A program made the position numbers and the translations under genes. From contig JAFUCC010000039.1 in NCBI GenBank assembly GCA_017459925.1, positions 1 to 48,943 of the forward strand: 48,943 bases of DNA. The letters are read 5' to 3'. The notes beneath the pieces were generated by a model, which saw only the letters and a program-made list of their open reading frames with translations, was not told the origin of the DNA and did not search any database. This stretch comes from Eggerthellaceae bacterium. GTDB lineage: Bacteria; Actinomycetota; Coriobacteriia; Coriobacteriales; Eggerthellaceae. The number at the start of each line of letters is the position of its first letter. The first letter of the stretch is position 1. Below are positions 10,799-17,336 of this stretch, one piece after another.

Positions 10799-11132
10799 CT
10801 TGATCTTCCTCCTTTGCTTCGACATGCGGCGGCTGCCTGTTCGCCGCATTGCCCTCCACGTAGCGCACCTCGCGCCCCTTGATGAACGCGAGCGATGCGA
10901 ACTCCAAACCGAAGCAGCCGAAGAACAGCACTGTGAGGGTGTCGTTCAATGGCTTGCCGTTCCACAGGTAGACGAAGCTCGTGACGGTGAACGCGATGAT
11001 GATGACGAGGCAGAGCGCCACGATCACCTTGCTGTATGCCGGTTTCGGCGCCGGTTCGATCTCGTCGAGGTCTTTGAGGGATTGCTCGTACCCCTCGCGG
11101 TCCGGGGTGTATTCCTTCGAATGCTCGGCCAT
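10779..11132 (-). CDS. Phage membrane protein with two transmembrane helices, possible holin
   Basis: 117 residues from ATG 11132, with GAGGGGG just upstream. An acidic N terminus (about 1-30) precedes two hydrophobic segments, 'VIVALCLVIIIAFTVTSFVYLW' and 'LTVLFFGCFGLEFASLAFI'. The tail is charged. It overlaps the next gene by 20 nt. Position in the lysis cassette suggests a holin or antiholin; family unknown. Confidence 0.6.
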   Translation of the reverse strand: MAEHSKEYTPDREGYEQSLKDLDEIEPAPKPAYSKVIVALCLVIIIAFTVTSFVYLWNGKPLNDTLTVLFFGCFGLEFASLAFIKGREVRYVEGNAANRQPPHVEAKEEDQDGEVSE

Positions 11133-11142
11133 GGTTCCCCCT

Positions 11143-11472
11143 CTAGATGCCGTGCCGCTCGATGTATTCGTCAACGTCGCAGCCGACTTGCTTGTCCATG
11201 TACGTCTTTGTCTGGTGATTCCAGCCGTTGCCGCTGTAGACCTTGTAGGCGTCGAGCTTCTCGTCGATGCTGAATTTGTCGGAGTAGATGACGAGGCGGC
11301 AGGTCATCTTCGTGTTCTGCAATAGCAGCTCGCGCATGTCGGCGGCGTCTTTGCGTTCATCGTCGCTGTGCTTCTTGACGGTCCTGATTTGGCTGACGAT
11401 TGCGCCGACGGCTGCTCCGACGATTGCTGAGATCAGCGAGGTTACTATCGCGGTCGTGACAAGTTCTGGCAT
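11143..11472 (-). CDS. Small phage membrane protein, one N-terminal helix
   Basis: 109 residues from ATG 11472, with GGAGG 5 nt upstream. A Gly/Ala-rich hydrophobic helix (about 5-28) is followed by a charged helical region ('KKHSDDERKDAADMRELLLQ'). The C-terminal part 'YKVYSGNGWNHQTKTYMDKQVGCDVDEYIERHG' is reminiscent of small phage holin-like or membrane proteins. A terminator lies 50 nt upstream, so the lysis genes may be expressed from their own promoter or by read-through. Confidence 0.55.
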   Translation of the reverse strand: MPELVTTAIVTSLISAIVGAAVGAIVSQIRTVKKHSDDERKDAADMRELLLQNTKMTCRLVIYSDKFSIDEKLDAYKVYSGNGWNHQTKTYMDKQVGCDVDEYIERHGI

Positions 11473-11520
11473 TCGGGCCTCCAATCTCTGATGGTTGGAG
11501 TTTCCCGAAGGTGTCGCAGG

Positions 11521-11549
11521 CAAAAGAAAAGCGCCCCCGCAGGGGCGCC
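11521..11549 (-). terminator. Rho-independent terminator, - strand
   Basis: On the - strand GCGCCCC-TGCG-GGGGCGC is followed by TTTTCTTTTG. It separates the small gene at 11573 and the retroelement from the lysis cassette. The same T-tract style (TTTTCTTTTG) recurs in the terminator at 25118. Confidence 0.85.
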
Positions 11550-11572
11550 GTCGTCGCGAGCTTCCGAGCGTG

Positions 11573-11770
11573 CTACTCGTCGAGCCCTTCGAGTTCTTCC
11601 TCGAGTTGCGCGCGTTCCTCGTACATCTCGTTCTGGGACTGGATGAACTTGGCCCACTTTTCCTCGGGGAACTCGCCCCTCAGGTACTTCTCGTATTTGT
11701 AGCTGTTCTGCCTTGCAATCTGGTCGATGATTGCAAGTCGGTCTTGTATCTCTTCGCGGCGCGAGCTCAT
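11573..11770 (-). CDS. Small coiled-coil phage protein
   Basis: 65 residues from ATG 11770, with AGGAGGG upstream. It is highly charged and helical ('REEIQDRLAIIDQIARQ' and 'EMYEERAQLEEELEGLDE'), probably a short coiled coil. An in-frame ATG at 11800 lacks a comparable ribosome site. It lies between the reverse transcriptase gene and a terminator, so it may be co-transcribed with the DGR. Function unknown. Confidence 0.6.
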   Translation of the reverse strand: MSSRREEIQDRLAIIDQIARQNSYKYEKYLRGEFPEEKWAKFIQSQNEMYEERAQLEEELEGLDE

Positions 11771-11801
11771 GGCGCCCTCCTTCCTTTTGGGTGATGCCAT
11801 G

Positions 11802-12980
11802 TTATGCGCCGTGTCGCTCTATGCGGCTCTTCTCAGGACGATGGCAATGAGCGACCCCCCCCGGCGCGTTTTCAGACCGCAGGGCCCTGTAGTGCGCGTC
11901 GAGCGCCCGGATTGTCCTGTATGCGTCGTAGTGCTGCAAGCTGCCGCGGCTCGACTGGTACGAGCGCGCCGCCTGCTCCGGCGTAATCTCGCCGCGCGCC
12001 TCCATGTACGCGAGCTTGCGCATCTTCTGCCGCGTGCGCGTGATGCTCTCGCGGCAGGGGCGAACCACGACCTTGCCGTTGGCCCCGTAGCTGAATTTCT
12101 TCTTCAGGAAGGTGAACCCGTGGGAGAGCTTCACGATGCGGGTTTTCTCGCGGTTTAGCCTTATGCCGAGCTCTGCGGCCTTTCTCGAAGAGCCTGGACG
12201 ACCCGCGCCTCGTGGCGCTCGCCTGCAAGATTGTGGACGAGCAGGGCGATGTGGGGCTGGGGCTGGGCAGCGAGCCGAACCAGGTGCTCGCCGTGGCGCT
12301 GCCGTCGCCCATCGACCATTTCGTCACGGAATGCTGCGGGGTCGAAGCCTACGGGCGCTACATGGACGACTCCTACGCCATCCACACGGACAAAGAGCAT
12401 TTGCAGCTGGTGCTCGGCTGCATAGAAGCCTTAGGCGCTTGACCGGCTCGTGCTCGATGCTCGCGAAGTAGTCTTTGAAGTCCACCTGCAAGATGTAGCC
12501 CTCCGGGCCGTGTTTCCGATAGTGCCGCGCCAGCTGCTTCTTCAGCAGCTTCACGGCGTAATGCGTGCCCTTGCCCTTGCGGTTGGCGCTGTTGGCGTCT
12601 ATGAGGGTCGGCTCTATGGCGGGTATGAGCGCATTCTTCGTCAGGCTCTTCTGAATCGGGCGCTCGCTGAAATGCACCGCCGATATGTCGCGGCGCTTCC
12701 CGCGCTCGTAGATCGAGAATCGCACGAACCCGCGCGAAGTGTCGGCGCCCGCCATGAGGTCGCGGTGGGCCTTGGCGGCGTTGCGCAGCTGGTCTTGCAT
12801 GTACCTCTGGGTCGATGACTTCCAATTGACGCCGGCGGCGGCTTCGCGCGCGGCGTCGAAAAGGCTGTCGATGCTCGCCACGTTCTCCAACGTGCAGCCC
12901 TCTAGGCGCTCGGCGCGTTTTAGCGCCCGCTTCTCTTCGCGGCGCCTGCGCCTCGCCGCGCGCCGTTCCTCGGAGTTCAC
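11802..12980 (-). pseudogene. DGR reverse transcriptase, disrupted by an internal inversion
   Basis: The N-terminal part (12980-12433, probable GTG start) and the C-terminal part (12180-11802) read on the - strand. The middle (12181-12432) reads on the + strand. Flipping it restores one 392-residue frame. The N part holds the RT fingers ('VHFSERPIQKSL', 'DANSANRKGKGTHYAV') and motif A Asp167 ('LQVDFKDYF'). The flipped part holds 'GLGSEPNQ' (about 212-217) and the catalytic 'YMDD' (243-246). The C part holds 'LGIRLNREKTRIV', 'FTFLKKKF' and a thumb-like helical region. As it stands the - strand frame leaves motif A and soon ends in unrelated sequence, so no active polymerase can be made. Near the 3' end an 8-G run (coding strand) is a slippage risk. 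Confidence 0.88.
12181..12432 (+). other. 252-bp inverted segment carrying the RT palm motifs
   Basis: On the + strand this segment encodes 'SLDDPRLVALACKIVDEQG', 'GLGSEPNQVLAVALPSPIDHF' and 'YGRYMDDSYAIHTDKEHL', which are conserved RT core sequences. The joins restored by flipping read VKR-L-FSKSLDDP and CIEA-L-AAELGIRLN, both in frame. Breakpoints can slide by about 1 nt. No inverted repeat longer than a few bases is seen at the ends, so site-specific inversion is not evident. Confidence 0.88.
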
Positions 12981-13188
12981 GAGGGCACCCCGCACAGCTC
13001 GCAATGGGCGCTCCGCCAGCTGCGTGGGGCCATGGCATGAAACGGCGCGGAACGCCCGACGCGCCGCCATGCAAGCAGCGTCCGCCATACCCCGCGGGGT
13101 GCAAGTTCACGGGCTTTCGCCCGATGGTCACGCCTTCCTTCTTTCCGGCTCCGCTTTCGCCAAAAGGCTACTAGGTCTGGCCACGAGA

Positions 13189-13314
13189 GAATCCGGCCGC
13201 CACGGCCACCCCGGTATTCGAGGCGTTGTTGTTGTTCGCATTGCCGTTGCTGTTGACATTGCACCAGTTCGTGGAAGAACCAGCCATGACCGAGAGCAAC
13301 CCCCAATTGCGGCG
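13189..13314 (-). repeat. DGR template repeat (TR), 126 nt
   Basis: Aligned to VR (13921-14046) with a constant offset of 732 and no gaps. Differences fall at 13192, 13218, 13229, 13230, 13233, 13235, 13260, 13268, 13287 and 13308. All are A in the - strand TR and replaced by G, C or T in VR. I count 27 adenines, 10 of them changed; none of the 99 other bases is changed. The TR is rich in AAC/AAT codons placed where VR is variable, a DGR hallmark. It is non-coding and lies between avd and the RT. Confidence 0.95.
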
Positions 13315-13335
13315 ACATGCAAGGCATAACCCCCA

Positions 13336-13803
13336 TTATTTTAACTGTTCCAGCCATGCGAGCTCTTGGGCCAGCGCCTCTCTCCTATCTTCGGGCGATT
13401 CCTTGCCTATCAGCTTCACGTTGTTGCGAGCCGCTTTCAGCAGCTTCATCTCGTCCTCGACCATTGCCAGCAGGTTGGCGAGGCGCGCGTCCTTTATCCC
13501 AATGCCCACGCGCTTGGCGTGCTGCAAGTCCAGGAACAGCTGCTCGGCGTCTGCGATTGCTAGGGTCAGGTACCTGCGGCGCTCGATCGCGTTTAGGGTC
13601 GTGTTGGGGTAGAACTTGTCGGCGCGGTTGATGTTGTACACGCAGCTGCGCGCGGCTTCCACCATCGGCACGCTTAGCGTGAAGCGGTAGGCCTTCGTGA
13701 CCTTCGATGACTGTATGCGCTCTACCTCGTCCCATATCGCCTGGGCGTTGGGCATGAATCGCGCTTTCGATTCGCTGCGCTTGCTCTCCGGCACGCCGCT
13801 CAT
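13336..13803 (-). CDS. avd: DGR accessory variability determinant (Avd)
   Basis: 155 residues from ATG 13803, with GGGGGT upstream. Avd forms a positively charged pentameric four-helix-bundle barrel that binds the RT and TR RNA and is needed for mutagenic homing in characterised DGRs. Here the chain is predicted all-helical with many Arg/Lys ('IERRRYLTLAIADAEQLFLDLQHAKRVG', 'NLLAMVEDEMKLLKAARNN'). Assignment rests on this profile plus its place between VR and TR. It lies downstream of a strong terminator hairpin. Confidence 0.8.
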   Translation of the reverse strand: MSGVPESKRSESKARFMPNAQAIWDEVERIQSSKVTKAYRFTLSVPMVEAARSCVYNINRADKFYPNTTLNAIERRRYLTLAIADAEQLFLDLQHAKRVGIGIKDARLANLLAMVEDEMKLLKAARNNVKLIGKESPEDRREALAQELAWLEQLK

Positions 13804-13833
13804 GTGCACCCCCGAAAATCGAAAATTCAAACG

Positions 13834-13877
13834 CCCCGCTTCGCGGGGAAAGAAAGCGGGCGCGCAAGGCGCCCGCT
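13834..13877 (-). terminator. Two GC-rich hairpins downstream of the VR (terminator and possible homing cruciform)
   Basis: On the - strand a perfect 9-bp stem AGCGGGCGC-CTTGC-GCGCCCGCT is followed by TTCTTT, a good terminator. Next comes CCCCGC-GAA-GCGGGG, a 6-bp stem. They lie 26-87 nt past the variable gene stop. Inverted repeats just downstream of VR assist retrohoming in some DGRs; that role here is inference. Confidence 0.7.
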
Positions 13878-13902
13878 GTCAAGTGTATCAGTACGTGCTC
13901 GG

Positions 13903-14841
13903 CTAATCGCCGACCACTTTGAAGCCGGCCGCCACGGCCACCCCGGTATACGAGGCGTTGCCGTGGCTCGCATTGCCGTTGCTGTTGACATAGCACCAGG
14001 TCGTGGAAGAACCAGCCACGACCGAGAGCAACCCCCAATAGCGGCGCGCTCCGTCGGCGTCTCTGCGGATGCGGTCTTTTGTGCGCTTGAAGATGGGCCA
14101 TTGGGTATCTGCCGCGCCGCTTCGCACTCCGCTGAATTGGTGGCAACCGTACACTTCCATCTCTGAAAGCGGCCACAGGCGCCCCAGGTCGTTCCAGGCC
14201 CAGTTGGTCGAATCGGTGAGGGTGCTGTTCGCCGCGTAGCGGGTTTCCAGCAGGTTGCGCCGGTTGCCCATGTGGGCGCGCATGGTGCTGGGGAACTTCG
14301 GCAGGAGGGTGTTGTCTATCCACGTCTTGAGGTTGCAGACCATCCAAGGCGCGTTGTTCGTGGCGTTGCCCTGGTTCACGTTCGTCGTGTTCCATTGGAC
14401 GTTCTCGCGAGTGGTGCGCCCCATGTGGAAGAACAGGCCGTTGGGCTGCTCCGTGTCTCCGCATCCTGCGTCTAGGTCGAAGCCTCCGAGAATCATCGGG
14501 ATTTCGTCTGCACCGATCGTTTCGGGTATGTAATCAAATGGTTGCAGGCCCTTGTAGACGTGCAGGCTCACACGGTCTGCGAGCCATTCCCATGGGTCCG
14601 CGTACCCGTTGGCGATTTCGGAGTCGAAAACTTCGAGAAGGTTGCGGCCCTCGGTGTCCTCGCGCATGGCGTTATCCGCACGTGTGAGGATGCCGTTTTC
14701 TAGGCCGTCGATGACGCTGTTGATCTGCGTTATGTCGTTGCTGACCGTGACGAGCGTTTGGCGCGCCACGCTATCCATAAAATCGATGTTTACCTTCTGG
14801 CCGCTCGCGTCGTAGAAGTAACCCTGGCTCATGTCCGTCAT
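13903..14841 (-). CDS. DGR variable protein, probable receptor-binding tail protein
   Basis: 312 residues. ATG 14841 has GGAG 7 nt upstream and overlaps the preceding stop (ATGA). The N-terminal helical part (about 15-60) probably docks to the tail. The C-terminal half ('APWMVCNLKTWIDNTLLPKFP', 'LWPLSEMEVYGCHQF', 'RRYWGLLSVVAGSSTTWCYV') looks like the DUF6273-type or C-type-lectin-like domain found in phage DGR targets. The final 48 residues are encoded largely by VR. Asn codons in TR have become Tyr, Thr, Ser, His and Gly, placing variable residues on the predicted ligand-binding face. It is expected to set host or surface binding specificity. Confidence 0.85.
   Translation of the reverse strand: MTDMSQGYFYDASGQKVNIDFMDSVARQTLVTVSNDITQINSVIDGLENGILTRADNAMREDTEGRNLLEVFDSEIANGYADPWEWLADRVSLHVYKGLQPFDYIPETIGADEIPMILGGFDLDAGCGDTEQPNGLFFHMGRTTRENVQWNTTNVNQGNATNNAPWMVCNLKTWIDNTLLPKFPSTMRAHMGNRRNLLETRYAANSTLTDSTNWAWNDLGRLWPLSEMEVYGCHQFSGVRSGAADTQWPIFKRTKDRIRRDADGARRYWGLLSVVAGSSTTWCYVNSNGNASHGNASYTGVAVAAGFKVVGD
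13921..14046 (-). repeat. DGR variable repeat (VR), 126 nt
   Basis: The 3' end of the variable gene, ending 18 nt before its stop codon. Relative to TR it encodes N-to-Y, M-to-V, N-to-T, N-to-Y, N-to-S, N-to-H, N-to-G and N-to-Y changes. A G/C-only run (GGGGTGGCCGTGGCGGCCGG) near its 3' end fits the initiation-of-mutagenic-homing region, with one A-to-C difference (13924) just past it. Confidence 0.94.
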
Positions 14842-15524
14842 GATCTCGCTCCAATCTTTAGGATTCCGTCTCCGTCGATTTCCGCAACTTTGAAGTAGAG
14901 CTCGCCAACGTCATCGATCTGGATGACGTCGTATGACGCATAAAGGCAATGGCCGACGAGCCACACGTCACCATCGTCATATGTGAGGCGGTCGGCTATG
15001 GTCTGCAATGCGCTCCAAATGGCGTCGTTATCGAAGCCCTGCGAGTGGATGGCGGAAATGATGGCCTGCGCCTCGTATGCCAATGCGTTGGCGTTCGCTA
15101 TGGCCTTGTCGATGTCATCGGCGCCGGCCATGAGCTTTTGCAGTACGTCCTCGGTCAACTCCGGGACGAGGGTGTCGTAGGTATCGCCCGACGGGTTGCA
15201 GGTGAAGGGGCGGTCCATCTTCTGAGTGACGAGCCGCTGCTCCGTCCCCTGGTATCCGATCACGAGCAGGTAAACGCGGCCATAAGTCTGCAAGACCTCC
15301 CAGGGAATCTCGCACTCGCCGCTGCTCGCGTCCATGGTCTTGCGCACGCCATCGGCGGCGTTCACGAAGATCGCCACCACGCTGGTCATGTAGTTCCATT
15401 CCTCGTCCCATGCGATGCGCAGGGTATCGCCTCGCACGCAATGCTGGACCATTCGGTCGTTTCGCGGGTAGGTTATGAGCCGCTCCACGATTCGAATGTT
15501 ATGGATTTGGGTGTTGTTCGCCAT
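14838..15524 (-). CDS. Phage baseplate/upper tail-fibre protein (BppU-like)
   Basis: 228 residues, with GGCGGGAG before the ATG. The N-terminal half is a beta-rich domain ('VQHCVRGDTLRIAWDEEW', 'GRVYLLVIGYQGTEQRLVTQKM') like N-terminal domains of upper baseplate proteins. It is followed by helices ('ELTEDVLQKLMAGADDIDKAIANANALAYEAQAI') and a short beta C terminus. It sits between Tal and the DGR variable protein, so it probably links the receptor-binding protein to the tail tip. Function inferred from position and fold style. Confidence 0.6.
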   Translation of the reverse strand: MANNTQIHNIRIVERLITYPRNDRMVQHCVRGDTLRIAWDEEWNYMTSVVAIFVNAADGVRKTMDASSGECEIPWEVLQTYGRVYLLVIGYQGTEQRLVTQKMDRPFTCNPSGDTYDTLVPELTEDVLQKLMAGADDIDKAIANANALAYEAQAIISAIHSQGFDNDAIWSALQTIADRLTYDDGDVWLVGHCLYASYDVIQIDDVGELYFKVAEIDGDGILKIGARS

Positions 15525-15533
15525 GCTCCCGCC

Positions 15534-16697
15534 TTACATTCCGAGGCGCTTCTCCAACGCCTGCAATTTGGATGCTATTGCCGCTGTCGCTTGCGTCGAC
15601 TGCTGCGTGGTCGAATCGCCCAAGTCGATGGTCGAGGCGTGCGGCTCGTTCACGTCGATGGTCTGCTTGATGACCTCGAGGCTCTCGTCGAGCCCGACCA
15701 ACGGGTTGCGGCAGGGATACCAGTCGAGCAGCTTGAACTCGTCGGGCGCCAAGTCGATGAGGGAGAGGTCGTATGCCGAAACGGCAGCGGAGTGCGGGTA
15801 CTTGTTGTTCTCGGCGAGCCACGAGCGCCCGGAACTCAGCAGGTTCGACGCCACGGTGATATCGTCCCAGGTGTGCGTTCCCTCGATGATTCCGTAGCGC
15901 GCCATGGCCGTGGCATCGTCGATGTACTGCCGTCCCCCGTTGACGCTCGCGACCGTGAGCCGGTCCTCGCTGCCCTCAAGCTTCGCGCCGAGCGGGTACA
16001 GGCGCGTTATCACCTGCGTGGGGTCCTCGTCCATGGTCACGCTCGCCATGTTGCGCGCGAGCTCGATGGGCGTCTCGCGGTCCGCGCCCAACTTCTCGGA
16101 ATAGTCGAGGTACAGATTGCCGTCGCTGCCGCGCCTCACACGCATCTCGCCGCCGAACACGTCCACGAGCTTGCCTTGCAGCGTGTCGCGGGTGCTGTCG
16201 CGCTGCAGGCCCTTGTAGACGCCGCCCGTGGTGGCATACGTCACGAGATCGACGGTCCCACGGTAGACGCGCTTGTGTTCCTCCACGCGCTCATTGTGGC
16301 GAGCGAGAACGTAGTCGATGAACTGTTGCAGGCCGTTGGCACCGCCGCTGCCGCTCCATTGGCGCTCGGCTAGGTACGGCTGCGCCGAATCGCACAGGTA
16401 GGCCTCGACGCCCTCGCACGTGACCGCCTTGCTCACGAGCCCGTCGGCGCCCATAGACGCCGGTGCCTTGATGACGCGGCCGTCGAACTCCACGGCGCCG
16501 GTCTTGCCGTTCACGACCTCCACGGTGGTGGTGAACGGCTGCAGGAGGGAATAGCCCGGGTTGTCGGGCATGATGGTGAAGGTGAAGGCGTCGATCGCGT
16601 TGCGCTCCTTGGCTATCTTGGCATCGGCGATTCGCTCGTATCGGTCGTGGATGCTCGTGCCCTCGCCGCCGTTGTATATCGTCACGGTGTAGAGCAT
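15534..16697 (-). CDS. Tail-associated protein (Tal / prophage tail hub, gp37-like)
   Basis: 387 residues, with GAGGAG before the ATG. The N terminus 'MLYTVTIYNGG' and 'RNAIDAFTFTIMPDNPGYSLLQPFTTTVEV' with 'VEFDGRVI' are typical of siphovirus tail-hub proteins (phage minor structural / Prophage_tail family). These form the trimeric tip of the tail. The C-terminal 30 residues are helical ('STQATAAIASKLQALEKRLG'). It follows Dit directly, as expected. Confidence 0.8.
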   Translation of the reverse strand: MLYTVTIYNGGEGTSIHDRYERIADAKIAKERNAIDAFTFTIMPDNPGYSLLQPFTTTVEVVNGKTGAVEFDGRVIKAPASMGADGLVSKAVTCEGVEAYLCDSAQPYLAERQWSGSGGANGLQQFIDYVLARHNERVEEHKRVYRGTVDLVTYATTGGVYKGLQRDSTRDTLQGKLVDVFGGEMRVRRGSDGNLYLDYSEKLGADRETPIELARNMASVTMDEDPTQVITRLYPLGAKLEGSEDRLTVASVNGGRQYIDDATAMARYGIIEGTHTWDDITVASNLLSSGRSWLAENNKYPHSAAVSAYDLSLIDLAPDEFKLLDWYPCRNPLVGLDESLEVIKQTIDVNEPHASTIDLGDSTTQQSTQATAAIASKLQALEKRLGM

Positions 16698-17336
16698 CTA
16701 CATCCGCTCCTCAATCCATGTAAGGGTGCAGGCGGCGCCGTCAACTTCGACCTCGTTGAGGCCGGCTTCGAGGCATAGGCTCGTCACCTGCTTGCCCGTG
16801 ACCCTCGCGCTCTCGTCCCCGATCGTGACCGTGGACCAGCTGCCGGACGTTTCGACCGTGAGCCGTACCGCGCGGCCTTCGTTTATGACGTAATTGGTGC
16901 CGACTATCGCGAAGTATTCCGAAACGTCATCCGCGACCATGAAGGGGTAGCACTCGAATGACGCCTCGACGGTTGCCGCCATGCCGCTCATGGCATGCTC
17001 GGGCTTCACGTCAACGCACGACCCCGAGAAGTGGAACTCCGAGAACATGCCGTCGTGGAGCTCCGCATTGTAGATGCCGAGCAGCCATTCGGAGAATTCG
17101 CGCACGCCCTCCATGCACGCGTCAACGCTGGCGAATTCTCGCTTGAACCTGTAGACGATGGTCCGCTCGCCGTAGAATGCGTCGCCGTACACGCCCGTGT
17201 AGTCGAGGGCGCCGTTGGAGTAGGGGACCTCGACCTTCACGGTCCGCAGCTTCGGCGGCGTGTCATCGCGGCCCACCAGCTTCCACCCGTAATCGTCGAG
17301 CGAATGCTCGCCGTTGCAGCTTATGCCGTAGTTCAT
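16698..17336 (-). CDS. Distal tail protein (Dit)
   Basis: 212 residues. ATG 17336 overlaps the tape-measure stop by 4 nt (ATGA). 'PPKLRTVKVEVPYSNGALDYT', 'YGERTIVYRFKREFASVDACMEGVREFSEWLLG' and the terminal 'VSSLCLEAGLNEVEV'-like beta region fit the Dit family. Dit makes the hexameric hub at the tail tip to which Tal and the baseplate attach. Confidence 0.8.
   Translation of the reverse strand: MNYGISCNGEHSLDDYGWKLVGRDDTPPKLRTVKVEVPYSNGALDYTGVYGDAFYGERTIVYRFKREFASVDACMEGVREFSEWLLGIYNAELHDGMFSEFHFSGSCVDVKPEHAMSGMAATVEASFECYPFMVADDVSEYFAIVGTNYVINEGRAVRLTVETSGSWSTVTIGDESARVTGKQVTSLCLEAGLNEVEVDGAACTLTWIEERM

Larger units (their letters stand above)
11802..14841 (-). mobile_element. Diversity-generating retroelement (DGR) cassette
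   Basis: In transcription order: variable protein with VR at its 3' end (14841-13903), avd (13803-13336), TR (13314-13189), reverse transcriptase (12980-11802). This is the classic DGR order. In known DGRs the TR RNA is copied by the RT with adenine-specific errors and the cDNA replaces VR, diversifying a phage receptor-binding protein. TR and VR are both 126 nt; 10 positions differ and all 10 are A in the coding-strand TR. The RT gene is interrupted by a 252-bp inversion, so the cassette is probably inactive as shown. Confidence 0.93.

Noticed and set aside
12212..12442. An independent small + strand gene containing YMDD
   Set aside because: The sequence is the palm of the flanking reverse transcriptase, and flipping it restores that gene exactly. 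There is no ribosome site, and alone it could not fold as a polymerase.
13096..13188. A second TR or remnant VR next to the template repeat
   Set aside because: Homology to VR stops sharply at 13189, and I found no further copy of the TR core outside 13921-14046.
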